Shown here piece after piece: positions 11,801 to 24,900 of a DNA stretch of 64,000 bases. Under the pieces are notes generated by a model. The model searched no databases. It worked only from the letters and a program-made list of their open reading frames with translations, and was not told where the DNA came from. A program made the position numbers and the translations under genes. How positions within the stretch are numbered: position 1 is the first letter of the stretch; each line of letters opens with the position of its first letter. Origin of the DNA: Ostrinia nubilalis (lineage: Eukaryota > Arthropoda > Insecta > Lepidoptera > Crambidae); the NCBI RefSeq assembly GCF_963855985.1, contig NC_087092.1, positions 7,006,001 through 7,070,000 on the forward strand, read 5' to 3'.

Positions 11801-13724
11801 TTCTGCCCATCTCTGATTGAGTTTTCCCATAGTAGTTTATGGGAAAATAGCTATTTCTAATCAAATCTTACATGACAATGAGTATTTCGAATAACATTAA
11901 TTTCTTCCCAAAATTATTCAAACACCTAACATTTTCAAATCGACATCGACTACGAAACTATCTTTTGCCTGGTTTAAGTTCATTAACACTAAAGTTCTTA
12001 TTGCCTCACTAATATTGATCTAAAGACCATTATTAGTAGGCGATAACATGCATAATTATAAACAGCTAGTCATGAAATTAATTATGCCTTGTAAAACCTC
12101 TTCATGGATATCGTTAGCCACCGCCAAAAAAGGTGGTAAGGACCTGTGCAATTATAAAGCGATTATTTGACATTTTGAGAACCACGATACCACGTGCACC
12201 CTCCTTGGTCGTTAATAGCTTCGAATTATCGCTAAAGTAATTAGGATGTGTTTATCCTTTAATCCATGATACGAAAGTGTCATTATATAAATACTCATTA
12301 TTATAATGGTGCAATTAAGACTTTATAAACTATGTAGATGTACTGTTATAATAAAGATCGAAAGTTACGAATTACGAGTATAACAAGACACTCGAGTTTT
12401 CTTCGATAGGTGTCGCTACTTGTTTCATATTTTCATATCTATCTGTTCGAAGTAGGTATATCAAAAACATCTAAATACTTAATTACACTTTATTTAAAAA
12501 AAATATTTAGTAGGTATGAGTATCGTTGTTTTAATTTGTATATTAAAATATTGTGTTCATATAAACATTTGGAAAAGCTTGAATGAGCTTTACATAAAAA
12601 TATGTTTAGTGGATGTAGAGTCAAAGGTTAGTAAAAAGCACACTTAAAGCTATACTTTGTTTCACCACATCACATAATACCTACATATAGGACTACATTA
12701 AAATATTTCGCAGGGCATAACAAGAATAAAGAACCTTATTTTTTCGCTCGCGGTTTGAAGATTAAGACGTAAATAAGATCAAAGAACTGAATATGAATAT
12801 ACACTACTTACAAACATATGAAGTCATATGTAGCGATAATTACGCTCAGTTCCATGAGACGTTCGGTCAAATAGAAATAATGGTGCGCCCGCGCTATCGC
12901 CGCCATCTTTAGTCGCTAGGGTTACCGACTCTATACTTTAAACAATAGAAGGAAAATAGTTTTCATATACAAATTGTGATGAGGTCTATAGGTACGTAAA
13001 TCTATAAAGTACATGTCGTAAAGTGATATTAAACATTGACAATATGCGATTGTTTTCTCAATAGGGTTATAGCTTAATTAAATTTTATTAGAGACTGAAT
13101 TTTGGAAAAATACTAAATAGTAAGTTTGGACTAACAAAAGTTTACTATATATGTTTGTAACCCACAATCGTATAAAGTCTGTAAATAATATTCATGGTAT
13201 ATTTTAGAGGCAGTATTATTATAAAATACGAAGCGAAAAAATATTTTTGAACGGATTGGCAACCCTTGCCGTTGCTATGGCCGCTCAATTACCTCAACGA
13301 CAATTATAATTAACATAAAAAAATAATAAAACCCGCAAATAGTAGCACTTATGATCGGCGGCTGTGACTTTGTTGAAGGAAAGATTGATAACTAGAGATC
13401 CCGCATAATACACTTCCGGCGCGTAGGTAATAGAAGTTTCATGTTGTTAGATAGTTCTGTGTCTTTAAATGGCGACTGTTTTATTTACTAAAGCCATAGT
13501 TGATAGGACAAAATAGGAATTTGTATTTAGAAGGCAATCATAGAATCATACTTATCGTCTGTCATTAACAAAATAGAAGTTCTATACAACAGTAATCATA
13601 TCGAATCGATTTCCTCACTCCAACAAGTTATTGTCTTCATACTGTAATAAAAGTCTAAAAGTCGCTGTTTTACAAAATCCACACCTCACAAGCTCGAAGC
13701 AATTTGGGTATAATAGCGTTAGTT

Positions 13725-13930
13725 GTAGTTCCGACGTGAGACGCGATGCGTCGTCACGGCCGGCATAATTACTCCAAGCATTATGCTCCATTTGGGCAGA
13801 GCGAGGCCGAAAGCCGAAAGCCGAACCAGACCAGTGATATCGAGTAATTGGTCGTCAACCCGCCGGAGATTGGATCAAAGTGTGGATGACGCCTCGCCGG
13901 CGCCAACCGCCGCATTACAATGTTGATGGC
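13725..13930. promoter_or_regulatory. CNE-like block with a TCF-type site
   Basis: GC-rich block with GATCAAAG (13873-13880), the core TCF/Pangolin site, and a tandem GCCGAAAGCCGAAAGCCGAA run. Another GATCAAAG lies at 12777-12784. Sp8-group genes act with Wnt signalling in appendages in several animals, so a Wnt-responsive enhancer is a reasonable guess. Confidence 0.35.
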
Positions 13931-16029
13931 CTTTTCCTTGTCAAAAATGACGAAGATCTTTTGTCGTAAAAAATACGAGACGAAATAAAACGAGATTACC
14001 TAATGCGAGCACAAAATTGTAGTATCACAGGTCAGGTAGGCAGCGGCGAAATGCTGAGGCTTCTCTGACCGTACTTAACAGAAGGTACTTTTGGCTACGT
14101 GTTTAGAAAACCACATGCCAGTTATAAGTAAAAAATATTATATTTACGAGTATTGCAGCACACATTGACAAATAATTAATAGTTTAATTAAATTAAGAGC
14201 GTAACCTAAGCTCTTTTTGGATTTTACAGGATATTCAGTATTAACATCAATGTTATTTACTTTACACTTTTAAGAAGTCTTTAATATTGTCTGGTTTGGT
14301 AAAATATCTATGGTTCTAAGCTTTAATGTAAGTAGATCAAACTGCAATCAAATTAGTTGCAAAAATAATTGGCCTCTGATACAAATCAGGAGTAATGAAG
14401 TACCTACTTTGCTACATAATTCGTAGCAACTTTGCTACGGTGATTATTAATTTCGTAGCAATCAACCGGATTAAATCTGTAATTAATGTTATTCTGTCAA
14501 TAATGTCGGTACGAATTATTTTGAATTTGAATTTGAAAGGAGGCCGGATATATCTGTGGCTAAGTGTATCGGAGTACAGAAGGCGGCACGTTAAGCTATC
14601 ATTGTGAGGTCTTATGAAGTAGCAATAAGGGTGAGTTTGAAACAAAAATGTATAGTCTGATCTGTCATCTGTACTTAATAGCAGGCGGGGTAGACAGCGA
14701 TTAAATAACGCGGCTCTATCAATATTGCACAACGCTGTCTCATGAGAGCATACCTACTTTTAATTACGGCTATTAATTTTAGATTACATTCATTCGAAAT
14801 TATCTTACTATGATCATAATGATCCTTGAATGGTCTACTATCACAAGGCATTTTGACATAGACGAATATCTTAATTTGACTCTAGACGCAGCCATGAAAT
14901 AGATATTCATAAAACTTAATTAGTCAGTCTAAATCATAGTCTAGAATACAGCTTCGATTATAATGTTTATGCATTCAAAGTTAAACTTTAAACGCACTTT
15001 ACCGATTCCATTTCAAGTTACTCGCTTTGACGAGGAAAATTAATTTCCAAGATTAATCATGAGCCGATCGTAATTATTTATTTGAACTGAAACCATTTGA
15101 TAACGGACACGATAAATGACCGCGTGAAAATAGTAGAGTAAAATAATTAAATTAACGTGAGAAGCAATAAATCGCGATAATTGGAGGTGGTACCAGTTGC
15201 CAACTGCTGATGATATTGAAAATGCGCTGTTTTCGACCCTATTCGTATTGGGTTAAGAATTTTATAACATATACTGTAAGTATGGAGGTAGATGGAAGAG
15301 AGTAAGAGCCGGCGTGGCGCAGATTGGATAATTTTAAATTATCTACTAAAATTATGATGAACCAAAATGAATATTCAAGCGAAACGCTTAGCTCTGACCG
15401 TGTTATTAAGATGATCGTGAAGTAGTTACCGACCAAATTGTATTTCATAAAACTCATAACTATACTTATGACCTAATATTTTTGGACAACGCGTTATTGA
15501 AAATGATAAAACTAATCATCGTCTCACGGTATCAATATTTAAATTAGATGATAATGCCTGTAATAAGAATACCTAACTTTAGAATCACTTTAGGTAGAAG
15601 TGGTATCTATAGGTACCTTTAGCCACATGTATTTTATCAGTTTGGTGCATTACATACGTTATGCATATAAATTCAAACTAATATAATATGTAAGATACCT
15701 ATTGACTGAATATATATTATGACATATAAAAAGTTGCATGTTAAAAGCTAGTGATATTGTAATATAAATTACTGACTATTATTCGTTTAAATATTCAACA
15801 TAAATAAGTGATTAATATGTCTCTGTATTTACATTTTTAGTGCATCAAGCCGTTGTAGGCATTAGCAGCTTATGAATAAACAATATGCTGTCGTATTAAT
15901 GACACATATAGTTTATATCAGTTTAGCTAGATAGGTATATGTAAATAAAGTTGAGCAATGCCAAGCAGGTATTAGAATTTTAATAGATTAAAAATACTGT
16001 ATTAATAATATCATGTTTAATCTCCATAG

Positions 16030-16136
16030 GTACCGCAGCAAGATGGCCTCCAAATGCCCTCCAGCAAGGTAGAGCATAGACTCCAAGATAAAGTGGCTGA
16101 TAGAGACAGCTGAGCGGACCACGGCGGCATGTCAAG
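16030..16136 (+). other. Exon-like segment antisense to Sp8 intron 2
   Basis: The plus strand shows an acceptor-like TCTCCATAG, a 107-base GC-richer segment, and a donor-like CAAG|GTAGGTAC. From the acceptor one frame stays open for 27 codons (VPQQDGLQMPSSKVEHR onward) before a TGA at 16111-16113. A CAAGATGGCC start-like context lies inside but gives only nine codons. It could be an exon of a long non-coding RNA or a retroelement piece. GTAGGTAC is very common in this genome, so the donor is weak evidence. Confidence 0.25.
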
Positions 16137-16439
16137 GTAGGTACATTATTCATCACATTTGATTCAAATTGGGGCCATTTAAAATAATGTTATGTGCCAA
16201 ATCCAAACCATATAATAATATAGTGAAATTGTGATGATTATAAAAATCAGCAATGGTAGGTATATTTAGTTGTGAGCGGTGCTGGTATATAAAAAGTGGT
16301 GAAAGAATATATTTTTCCAAATGTTGCCTCTACTTTTGTCATTATACGTTCAAAGCTCTATGTTCTTTGCGTGAAAAGCTTTTGAGTGTTACGACTTATT
16401 CCAAGAACGTTGTTTGAATATGTGAACATATCGTTAAAA

Positions 16440-16640
16440 TAGTTTGTTAAAGCGCAGTCCACACTAGATCGGCTCGGCGCGTCACATTCCAGCCGTAATT
16501 CATTCGGTGGATTAACCAAGAGCAAATTGCCGATGGCTAATTGTGCAATTACGACATTATCGACTCAATTCCGGGTGAAACAGTACGCGCCGCAAGGGCG
16601 CCTGGCTCCATTCTAATGCAAACTACGCAGCATCGTTAGT
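16440..16640. promoter_or_regulatory. CNE-like block
   Basis: GC-richer stretch with GCCGTAATTCATTCGG, GGCTAATTGTGCAATTACGA and GCGCCGCAAGGGCGCC, mixing homeodomain-like cores and a palindromic GC element. No ORF signal. Confidence 0.3.
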
Positions 16641-17814
16641 TCATTTTGACTTTTGAGACTGCCAATGTGCTCACAAAATGGGTGTAAGGGACGAGTCGCC
16701 AAAATTCATACAAGGCACAGAGCAATGATTTTAGATTAAACTCACTGGATTTTTTGACTAACTCACTGGAAACAAGGTTCCTACATTTTTGGTTATATTT
16801 TCCCTTATGAAATGCTTGTAATTAAATCAAAGATTGACTGAAAAGAAATAGCATTAGGGCATTAGGTTCACATTTTGTACTCTGACCCAAATTGTTAAAA
16901 ACTACATAGAACTGTAAAACAGTTAAACCTGAAAAAAACTTATTTTCCGAAAGGAAAAATCTAGTATTTTTATAGATGTATAAATATATTTTTCAACTAA
17001 GTTATAACTTTAATCTACGACAATTTGAGGCCAACTTTGTCAACTTACATTTTCAAATCGACCCTTTGAAAATGCTCTGCGTGAGCACCCCTCTACTCTA
17101 TTCTAATGCTAAGCAACACACGGTCACAATTTATGGCATATTGTTGGTTTTGACTATGACGTCTGCCTGTAACTAATTATGCCACTTCTGATTTCTGTAA
17201 GTGGCCGAATGAAAATTTAGAATTACCTACGTAATTTTCACATTCATTATTTGAGTGAGTACTTAAAATTTGTAATATAATACAGCTTAGTAACTTTGGT
17301 GAGGTCAGGTCTTGAGGTTATCAGTATTCAAGAAAGTATGTAGGTACAGTCCATATAGGCAATTAAAGAGTGTTTTTGTTAGTAATAAACTTAGTATCAG
17401 ATGTCAATAAGTATAACATGAACGAATGAACATTTTCAACATCGGAAACTCCACCAAGTCGATAATGTCCCAATATCGTTAAGGGTGTTTGTCCCAGCCC
17501 AATTATAGTTAAAGTAAGGATGTAACTCGAATTTCAAAATAATTCGTCGTAGTAATTAGTCGAAGCGAAGGGTTTTGTCTATCACTCGACACCATCGGGG
17601 GAGCGACCGATAACTGCCTGAATAATGACGCGTATACACAACTACTTATAAATAGATCTACTTTTCTGTGACAAATTATTTTAAATTATGACTTTTTTAT
17701 GACAATATGTAAGTATGGACCTAATGGGAGAGGTCACTGCCTTCCATACCATGAGTATCTGCCTATCTTGGAAAAAGGGGTGAAGTGTAAAAAATTACAA
17801 TTGCCTAAGCATTT

Positions 17815-18085
17815 CCATGGTGTGTCTTTTTATATATGGATCAAACAAAAAGGATTGATTCTACTGCTCAAATGCAAAAATTTTCCTTAATAGAAGGAAG
17901 TGCAAATCTTAAAAAAAACTTTTCATACAAATGATCATCCCTAATCAGTCAGCCAATTTAGTATGGGGACGTAAATTTTTTTGAGAATTTCGACATTGTT
18001 TCTATAGGAAAGTTGTTGCATTTGAGCAGTAGAATCAATACTTTTAGTTTGATTCATACTTAAAAAGCATGCACCGGAGCACGTT
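17815..18085. repeat. Foldback-type inverted repeat
   Basis: A 35-base block at 17852-17886 (GGATTGATTCTACTGCTCAA onward) returns in reverse complement at 18007-18041 with about five mismatches. Weaker pairing extends outward for roughly 40 bases on both sides, through a GATCAAAC / GTTTGATT pair. The spacer is about 120 bases. It may be a degraded foldback transposon or a structured transcript; it has no coding signal. Confidence 0.6.
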
Positions 18086-18265
18086 TAAATGATAAAATAC
18101 AAGACTTTAATTAAAGCTTTTTTTTTCATAAAGCTGAAAATAAGTATTACCTAAATGACATTGATATAAAAAGATTTATTTCCTAATCCTATGAGGCTAC
18201 CTAGGAGTACTCATCAGAGATGACGATGAGAAAACTACTTGGTTACGATAAAGTAAATGTATCCA

Positions 18266-18374
18266 GTAGGCCTAAGATGTGCGCCGTGATAGGCGGTTAT
18301 CACGCCATTTTATCGATTTTGCCCATACAAATTGACGTCGATAAAAGTTATCACGGCGCGCACCTCAGGCCTAC
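18266..18374. mobile_element. Short palindromic MITE (about 109 bases)
   Basis: The left end GTAGGCCTAAGATGTGCGCC pairs with a right end that reads GTAGGCCTGAGGTGCGCGCC in reverse complement, and the pairing continues through GTGATA. Inside, TTATCACG/CGTGATAA-type blocks repeat the theme. If TA is the target duplication, the element runs GGCCT...AGGCC, as in mariner-like MITEs. No coding capacity is present. Confidence 0.65.
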
Positions 18375-20425
18375 AGTACAACTCTAATTACAGTAACTGA
18401 GTTCTTTGCCTTTTCGATCAGTGAAAAGTCACTTCGCTGGGTTCATTAAAGTTTTCAAGTCCGGTGTCGTAAAACGTAAAAATGAATCATGGATTAAGTA
18501 AAAGATAATGACGTAACGACATTATTTGTACATTAGGAGGCGTACGCGCACGCGACCGTCAGTCGACTGAAACGTCCACTAGATTGCATGCAAATAACAT
18601 TAATTAATGACATCATTAGGAAGCCGTGGAGGTTATTAGGATAGGATGTTTGTGATACGTGTAATTAATTGAAGAAGACATGTAGGTGCTTTAACTCACT
18701 GAAAATGAATGAAATGAAAATATTTTATTAAATTAACACTTTAAAATTACAAAATAATGTGCAGCAGCTCTCGTAAAAGGCTGTTTCTTAATTTTAAGTT
18801 AATGGTAGTCGTAGGCTACTTCATTTTTGAAAATGTCATGAAAATAAATAATTACCTATACTTATTCCACGAAATAAGTAAAAAGGAACATGTTGATATA
18901 GGTATCTCTCTCCTACTCCGAGGCAAAATGAGATCTTTGAAAATTGTATTAACATTTTGAATTACAAAATCCTGAAAATGTTGTTTACTCTATATTTCAA
19001 CTTATTGCCTGATGACCTCGAAATGAGTGAAAATCCCTCACTATATTGGATACAGATGTGAAAGCTAGTGGTGGTTTAAATTAAAATAAATGTAGTTTTA
19101 AAACGTCGGTACGTGTGCGCGAACTTATTTTCCAGGACTCAACTCAATAGGTGTTGACCTTTTACTTCGCTTTCCAAAATATTATGTTGAACATGACAAG
19201 GTAACGGTGTTCTTTGAGGAGAAATTTCAGCTGGTTTACGCTGACGTGCGCTGTTTAAATCTGAATTAAATCCGAACTTTAAACAGTTTTTAGAAATTGA
19301 GCCCAAATTAACTTTAATTTTACCGCGAAAATTGAACTATGGCAAGCTAAGATAAGATAAATTTATTGACTAGCCTAAATACAAGAAACTTAAACGGGAC
19401 TATGAAATTATTTGGAGAGAGAGAGAGCAAGAGAATGAAGCTGTGCCGCATTAAAACACAATGCGACGTGTGACTCTACGTGTCCCTTTTCTCAATAGAT
19501 TAGGCAAGACACCGCACTACTAATGGGTAAAGATGAAACTTATCAAAGCGCAGAGCATCGTGTGACTACAACCTTATCCAAATAGCAAAACTTGAAATCG
19601 CACATCAACGCACCATGTTACTACAGCTTTACATCGATGGCAAGGCGAACCGCGTAGTGTGACCGCGTCCTTAGTCGTATCAATTGGGCGGCGGGCAAGG
19701 CGTGAAACCGCGCTAGTTAGCAGCCGGTCATTAGGGCTGCGGCCACATGGCACAGCGCCTCCAACTGAGCCGAAACAAATTATTTATTTAAATGGAAATT
19801 ACCTTTGGGCACAGGGGAGCATATCGACCGAAGTTACAGATAGGCTCGAAGCTACTTTCTTATCAAACTCGATCCCGAATCAAAATTAAAAAATACAACA
19901 ATCCGTATAACAAAATAACGCTCTGAACTCGATTCAATCTAGCTTTATAGATTGTGCCCTGTGATTGGTCGAAATATTTTTATATGCATCCAATCGATAG
20001 CGTCAATCAATGCTTGAAATAAAATCGAGCTTTCAGCTTCATTCTGGAATACATACACCGTAAAGATTCAATCAAAACTGCATAATAATAAATAAAACGT
20101 TCATCAGAGTTAGTGAGACGTAATTTTCTTTAATATTTTCAATCAATTTTTAACACAAAAAAAAGATTGACTATTTTGTCGCCCATATGTGTTTAATTTT
20201 GTAGCGCAGGTCGACATATGCGAGCGTTAGGGGCGCTTTTTGTAGACTCTACACTGTTATGGTCTATTGCCGGACGGCAGCTTTAGAAATATGAACCTGA
20301 AAGTGGTCAGTTTAAGTTTTTAACACCTCCCAGCTCGACCACCCATCTTCTAACATAATGTTTTCTTTACAGAAAAACTGTGTTGATTTAATATGATCTA
20401 CATCACTATGGTCAGTGCACACTAA

Positions 20426-20675
20426 GGCTGGGTTGCACCATCTTACTTTAACTTTGACAAATGTCAAAAATCTGTCAAACCTCATGCAAAAACCACCAGT
20501 GGGTCTAGACAAAGTGCAAATTATAATCGCAAACCAGTCGAAAAGTGGTCGAAAAGCCCCTTTTTTGTATGGAGTTTTGACGGATTCGATTTTCGATTCG
20601 ATCAAAAAGTGCGTTTTGTCTAGGGGGCCAGTTATCGTTATAGTTACGGTAAAAGTAAGGTGGTGCAACTCCGCC
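20426..20675. mobile_element. 250-base MITE with TAA target duplication
   Basis: The ends GGCTGGGTTGCACCATCTTA and its reverse-complement partner (read from the right end, GGCGGAGTTGCACCACCTTA) form inverted repeats of about 28 bases. TAA flanks both sides (20423-20425 and 20676-20678). A 3-base TWA duplication and this size suggest the PIF/Harbinger group. Symmetrical ORFs on both strands here are by-products of the inverted repeats. The family is inferred; the repeats and TAA flanks are seen. Confidence 0.75.
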
Positions 20676-21489
20676 TAAGTAACATGATACAACTCTTTAA
20701 TCTCTAAAACAAACTCTACAAGGTTCTCACTGCTGAAGTGTTGAATGTAGGTAAATGCGGTGAGAGCTTTACAACGCAGTCTGCAACTAATGACTACATG
20801 CTTCTTTAACAGGATTTGTTTGAATTGCTTAGTTGCAATCCCAAAAAAGGAAAATAGCAAATCAAACTAGACAGGAAATACATGGACTTCATTATCTTTT
20901 CTTAATAATGAAAATGGACTTTGTCGTAGAAGAATTAAAGCTGTATAGAGAAACATGTACTCGTACTGCATCATTGGTGAGTCACATTCCTTCGCTAGAT
21001 TAAACTATAAAATCAAATTACACAGTTTTGTTGACATATAAGTCAATAAATATTATAATGTCCAAGTTTCTGCTTTCTACTTTCTAATACTTCATGCATA
21101 TGTATTAGCATTTCGAGTTACGCACAGGTTTCTAGGAAAACATTAGGTGATTGAGGAAAAAACACTAGGTACTTATAAAGTTACTTTGCATGTTTCTTTA
21201 ATCGCAGCACTAATCAAATTAATAACTATTATTAAATACAAATACAATCAATGCTATTCAAATACAATCTAAGTTTAACGATCATGATAGTGAAACGGTT
21301 GAAGACCAATAGCAAATTATGAAAATAAAGTTTCGTTTATGTGTTAGGCATCAAAATAAAAAAGATAAAACATTTAGTGAGAGCGATCAAAACAAAAGCA
21401 AACCTAAACATCTCGAGATATCCAATGTAAGCAACATGTAAAGCAAGAACACACAATGTATTGTTGGAAATACGTATGCAAATCGAAAC

Positions 21490-21660
21490 ACGGCAATACG
21501 AGTTCTAATGAGCGTGTTCTAAGGCCGGGTAATGCGAGCTCAAATTTGATAACCGATGAAATCGTGTGGTAATGTGCGGCGCGTCCGACACCCGCCCCGG
21601 GCGCGGTCGCTCCGACTCGGCTTTATTGTGTCTAGCCCCAGCTTAAAATAAGCTTGGATT
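21490..21660. promoter_or_regulatory. CNE-like block
   Basis: GC-richer block including CGACACCCGCCCCGGGCGCG, with Sp/KLF-like CCCGCCCC, followed by TTTATTGTG, a Caudal/Abd-B-like core. Regulatory role inferred from composition. Confidence 0.3.
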
Positions 21661-22439
21661 TTTAACTGCGTTTTTATGTCAGGTTGATGCGAGTTCACGG
21701 AGTTTGGCGTGGGTTTTAAGGGTCACTATATCAGGGCGTGATCATGTGATGTTATGAGCACTTGATTACTCACATGAAAATCGATTTTTTCTTTTGCCGT
21801 GGAAGAAATTTTGAAAAACACAATCGATCCGATCGCATATTTCGAACGCTAAAACTATATGAAAGCGTCTCAAAAGGATTCAACTCCATACTTTTTCGTG
21901 GAAATTAGATTGGCCTAATGCCTAATGGCATAATTAACGATACGACGAAACACTTCTCGTCTGATTGTTTTCATACAAAATTGTCGAGCAATATTTTGCG
22001 TGTCGGAATTTGCTCCAAAATGTTGGAGTGACGGTCGACCTTCACCGCCGTCAGATAATAGGAGCACCAATTTGTTAAACCAGTTCCAGTAAGGAAAAAA
22101 CCGATCGACCGCCGAATCGAAACAAGGGACCCCCTTCTCCGGGCCTTTGTTCTGTCTCATTGTAACATGCCATCTTTGTATCAACTGTTTTTGAAAACAA
22201 CAATGTAGGTATCTGATATCCAGTATGGGACGTGTAGGGTTGCAACATATCGACCGCCATTGGGATATAGACTTCTTAAAGTGAGTAAAGCTTCCCAACA
22301 CACAAACAAAAGCTCTGCTTATATGTGAATTGATTGCTTCAATAATTGAAGAACGGTGCCAGACTGTAGTAAGAAGAAGAAAAACGAACTCATAGAACTT
22401 ATTTATTTTTTGCAAGTGTGCTTTTAAAAAGCGCTGTTA

Positions 22440-22530
22440 CACGTCCCAGTAGGTATTACTTTAACCCTACCACTACTTCGGGACAATAAATGGGCCAGTG
22501 CTGAGAAGAAGCAGCTCATGAAACTCAGTA
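22440..22530 (+). repeat. Dispersed repeat, copy 1
   Basis: Shares blocks such as TACCACTACTTCGGGACAAT and GGGCCAGTGCTGAGAAGAAG with 54190-54290 in the same orientation. Probably the 3' piece of a retrotransposon or a SINE; the family is not determined. Confidence 0.6.
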
Positions 22531-22599
22531 AACCAGACGAGTCAGTAAAGGTTTTTAAGTACATTTAGATCAGTAACTAATAGTGAGATATATAGGGAG

Positions 22600-22960
22600 G
22601 GATCAGTTCAAGGTCACTCGCGAATGCTGCGCGTTGCGTGCGCCGTCCACCGCCGACGGCCCCGCGTCTCTCCGCCGACACTTCCAAGAAAACGTCGTTA
22701 AACTCACGTATTTTTGGTAGCAACTTAATGCCAGTAATTTCCACTGAAATTATAATAATTAGCTCCATTTATACGATAGTAACAAACAAATAAAATGGTT
22801 GAAACACATCGCTGCGGGCGGGGCGGCTCGCTCGTTTCATGCCATCAACTCGCCCGCCTGTCGATTTGATACGAAAATTGAGAATTCCGTAGGCGACCCG
22901 TTTCCTATTCACCCACGCCACGCTATTTCACTCCACGTCTAAACTCCACCACGATAATGC
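22600..22960. promoter_or_regulatory. CNE-like block with a nuclear-receptor half site
   Basis: TTCAAGGTCA (starting near 22606) is an extended nuclear-receptor half site. The rest is GC-rich (CGCCGTCCACCGCCGACGGC, GGGCGGGGCGG) with TAATTAG between. No coding signal. Confidence 0.3.
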
Positions 22961-23454
22961 TCATGTTATGAACCACGACGACAAACGATAGCATCGATAT
23001 TTTTTGAACAGAAAAAGGCGTGTCTTCGAAAACCACAACGACACATGTCACTACGTATCGAACGCAATTAGTTGACATTTAATCTAGTACAGTCGCCTCC
23101 GTAACGGCGTAAATGTTCCGATGGATGCGGCTCTGTAATTTTCTACGACTTCTGTTTCACATTTTTTTACATTTAACTAATTGAAGGCGTAGGATATTAA
23201 TTGCTGAGAAAATTACCGGCACACAGGCCCCGGGGGTCTAAACCACAAAGACTTCACAACGGCATAGCGCAGTCTACTCATAAAAACGAACAATTATTAT
23301 GCACTCAAGTATTTATTTCCAATTATACCTACCGGAGACTATCATTTCTACAATATTTCTTATTCATAACTGTGGTGATTGCTCTTCCTCGACTAATTAC
23401 GTTGATGCGAGTGCGTAGATTCCGATATCGTAAACGAAACATTGGAGAATGAGT

Positions 23455-23740
23455 TGTTGCCGGCAACAATAGCAACAATTAGATTATAAAGCGAAACACT
23501 ATAATTTGGCGTCGCGATAAGCGAGGTGGTGAGGAACAATCGCGGAGATAGCGATTACGGCGTCGAGAGTTCAATCGTCACGTAGTTACGGGCGGCGGAA
23601 GAACAAAGCGATGGATCAAACAATTGAACGGCCACAAAAAGTCCCATAATTCAATTTGCATCCCGCTAGATGAATGTAATCGCCAGTAAGACTGCGAGTA
23701 CGGTTAGCGGCCGCGGGCGGCGCGTACCCTGAGAACGGCT
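23455..23740. promoter_or_regulatory. CNE-like block rich in Sox-type ACAAT sites
   Basis: Within about 200 bases there are five ACAAT/ACAAAG cores (GGCAACAATAGCAACAATTA, GAACAATCGC, GAACAAAGCG, AAACAATTG), together with TAAT cores. This density suggests a Sox-responsive neural enhancer, in keeping with Sp8 roles in neural tissue. Inferred only. Confidence 0.35.
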
Positions 23741-24759
23741 TTCGCCACTTTTCAACACTTCGCCGAATCGATTACCGGGCTCTTGGGTTTCTTTCCGTGA
23801 TTTTGCCTATTATATTGTTTCGATTACACTTCGTTTTATTGCTATTGAGTTGTCATGACAACGGTTCGACACGTTCTTGGGCGTATCTGTATAAACGTAA
23901 AGCGAGATGTTATATTACGGTGGTTATTGTTTCTGGGAGTGATTTATATCATAAAGTACAGTCGCAGAATGAAAAGGTTCGTCACCTTAGTGTCGGTTTT
24001 CGCTTGCACTAGGTAGGTACTGTAAGAGTCAAACCTGCCAACATAACAGTGCAAGAAACAGTGCTGCTAACATTTAAATAAATATGACGTTTGCTAACGA
24101 ATAAGGTTTTGCTTGTTTATTTTTCTATCCCATCAGTGCAATGCAATGATGACATTGACCAATTGACAATAGTTTTTTTTTATTTAATAGAAATAATAAT
24201 GGCAGGTTGAACCAACAAGAAGGTTTTAGTTTATCAATCATAATAATCTTCTTGACAAAATAAATCGTCAAACAACTTTGATCTGAATAATTTTGAACTT
24301 TAGGGACGAACAGTAAAGATTATTTTCTCTAACTCGAGATTATTCTGTAACATAGTTTCAAAAGGTAATATGTGCTCGCGATTCGTTGAAGGAATCAATT
24401 TGAAAACTGACGAACCTTTTCATTCCGTGACTGTACATACTAATTTACGATTGTATTGTAAGTGCAGTGACTGAAAATAGTTTCGAAATAACGTCACTTC
24501 AATGTACCTACCTACTTGAAAAATAAAATTGACCACTATAAATGTGTTTTAACAATCTTTTAGTTGAAGCTTTTTGGTGTCATGTTGCGTTGGTTTTTCC
24601 ACAACGGAGCTTCCTTTCCCACAGGCAAGCGCAGGCTTGAACTTCATTAATTAGATGCTATCAGTCGATTTACAATGTAACTAAATATCAAAATCATATT
24701 GTATTCCAATAAATAAATAAAAACCCAAGTAGACTGTACTGAAAAACTCGGGCACCAAT

Positions 24760-24900
24760 ATCGGTTACGGCGTCGACAGCGTCGCGGTGACTCGCGCATT
24801 ATTATGATAATGCCGCGGCCTCGTCCGACACAATTGAATTAGCATGCCGCGATGGCCGCAGCGGGCGGTCTCTGCCACGCGACCACCAAAACACTGGCTA
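24760..24900. promoter_or_regulatory. CNE-like block
   Basis: GC-richer block with GCATTATTATGATAATGCCG, a near-palindrome, then CACAATTGAATTAGCATGCC. No coding signal. Confidence 0.3.

Noticed and set aside
19440..19680. Possible MITE ending near GTGTGACCGCGTCC
   Set aside because: The presumed left end does not form a convincing inverted repeat with the right end.
20312..20678. Overlapping ORFs of 118 and 87 codons on opposite strands
   Set aside because: Both result from the inverted repeats of the MITE at 20426-20675.
21915..22415. 166-codon minus-strand ORF, the longest outside Sp8
   Set aside because: No recognisable domain, motif or splice context. Its middle part contains Sox-like CTTTGTT/ATTGT cores, so it is more likely a conserved non-coding block with a chance open frame. 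A homology search with the translated ORF would decide.
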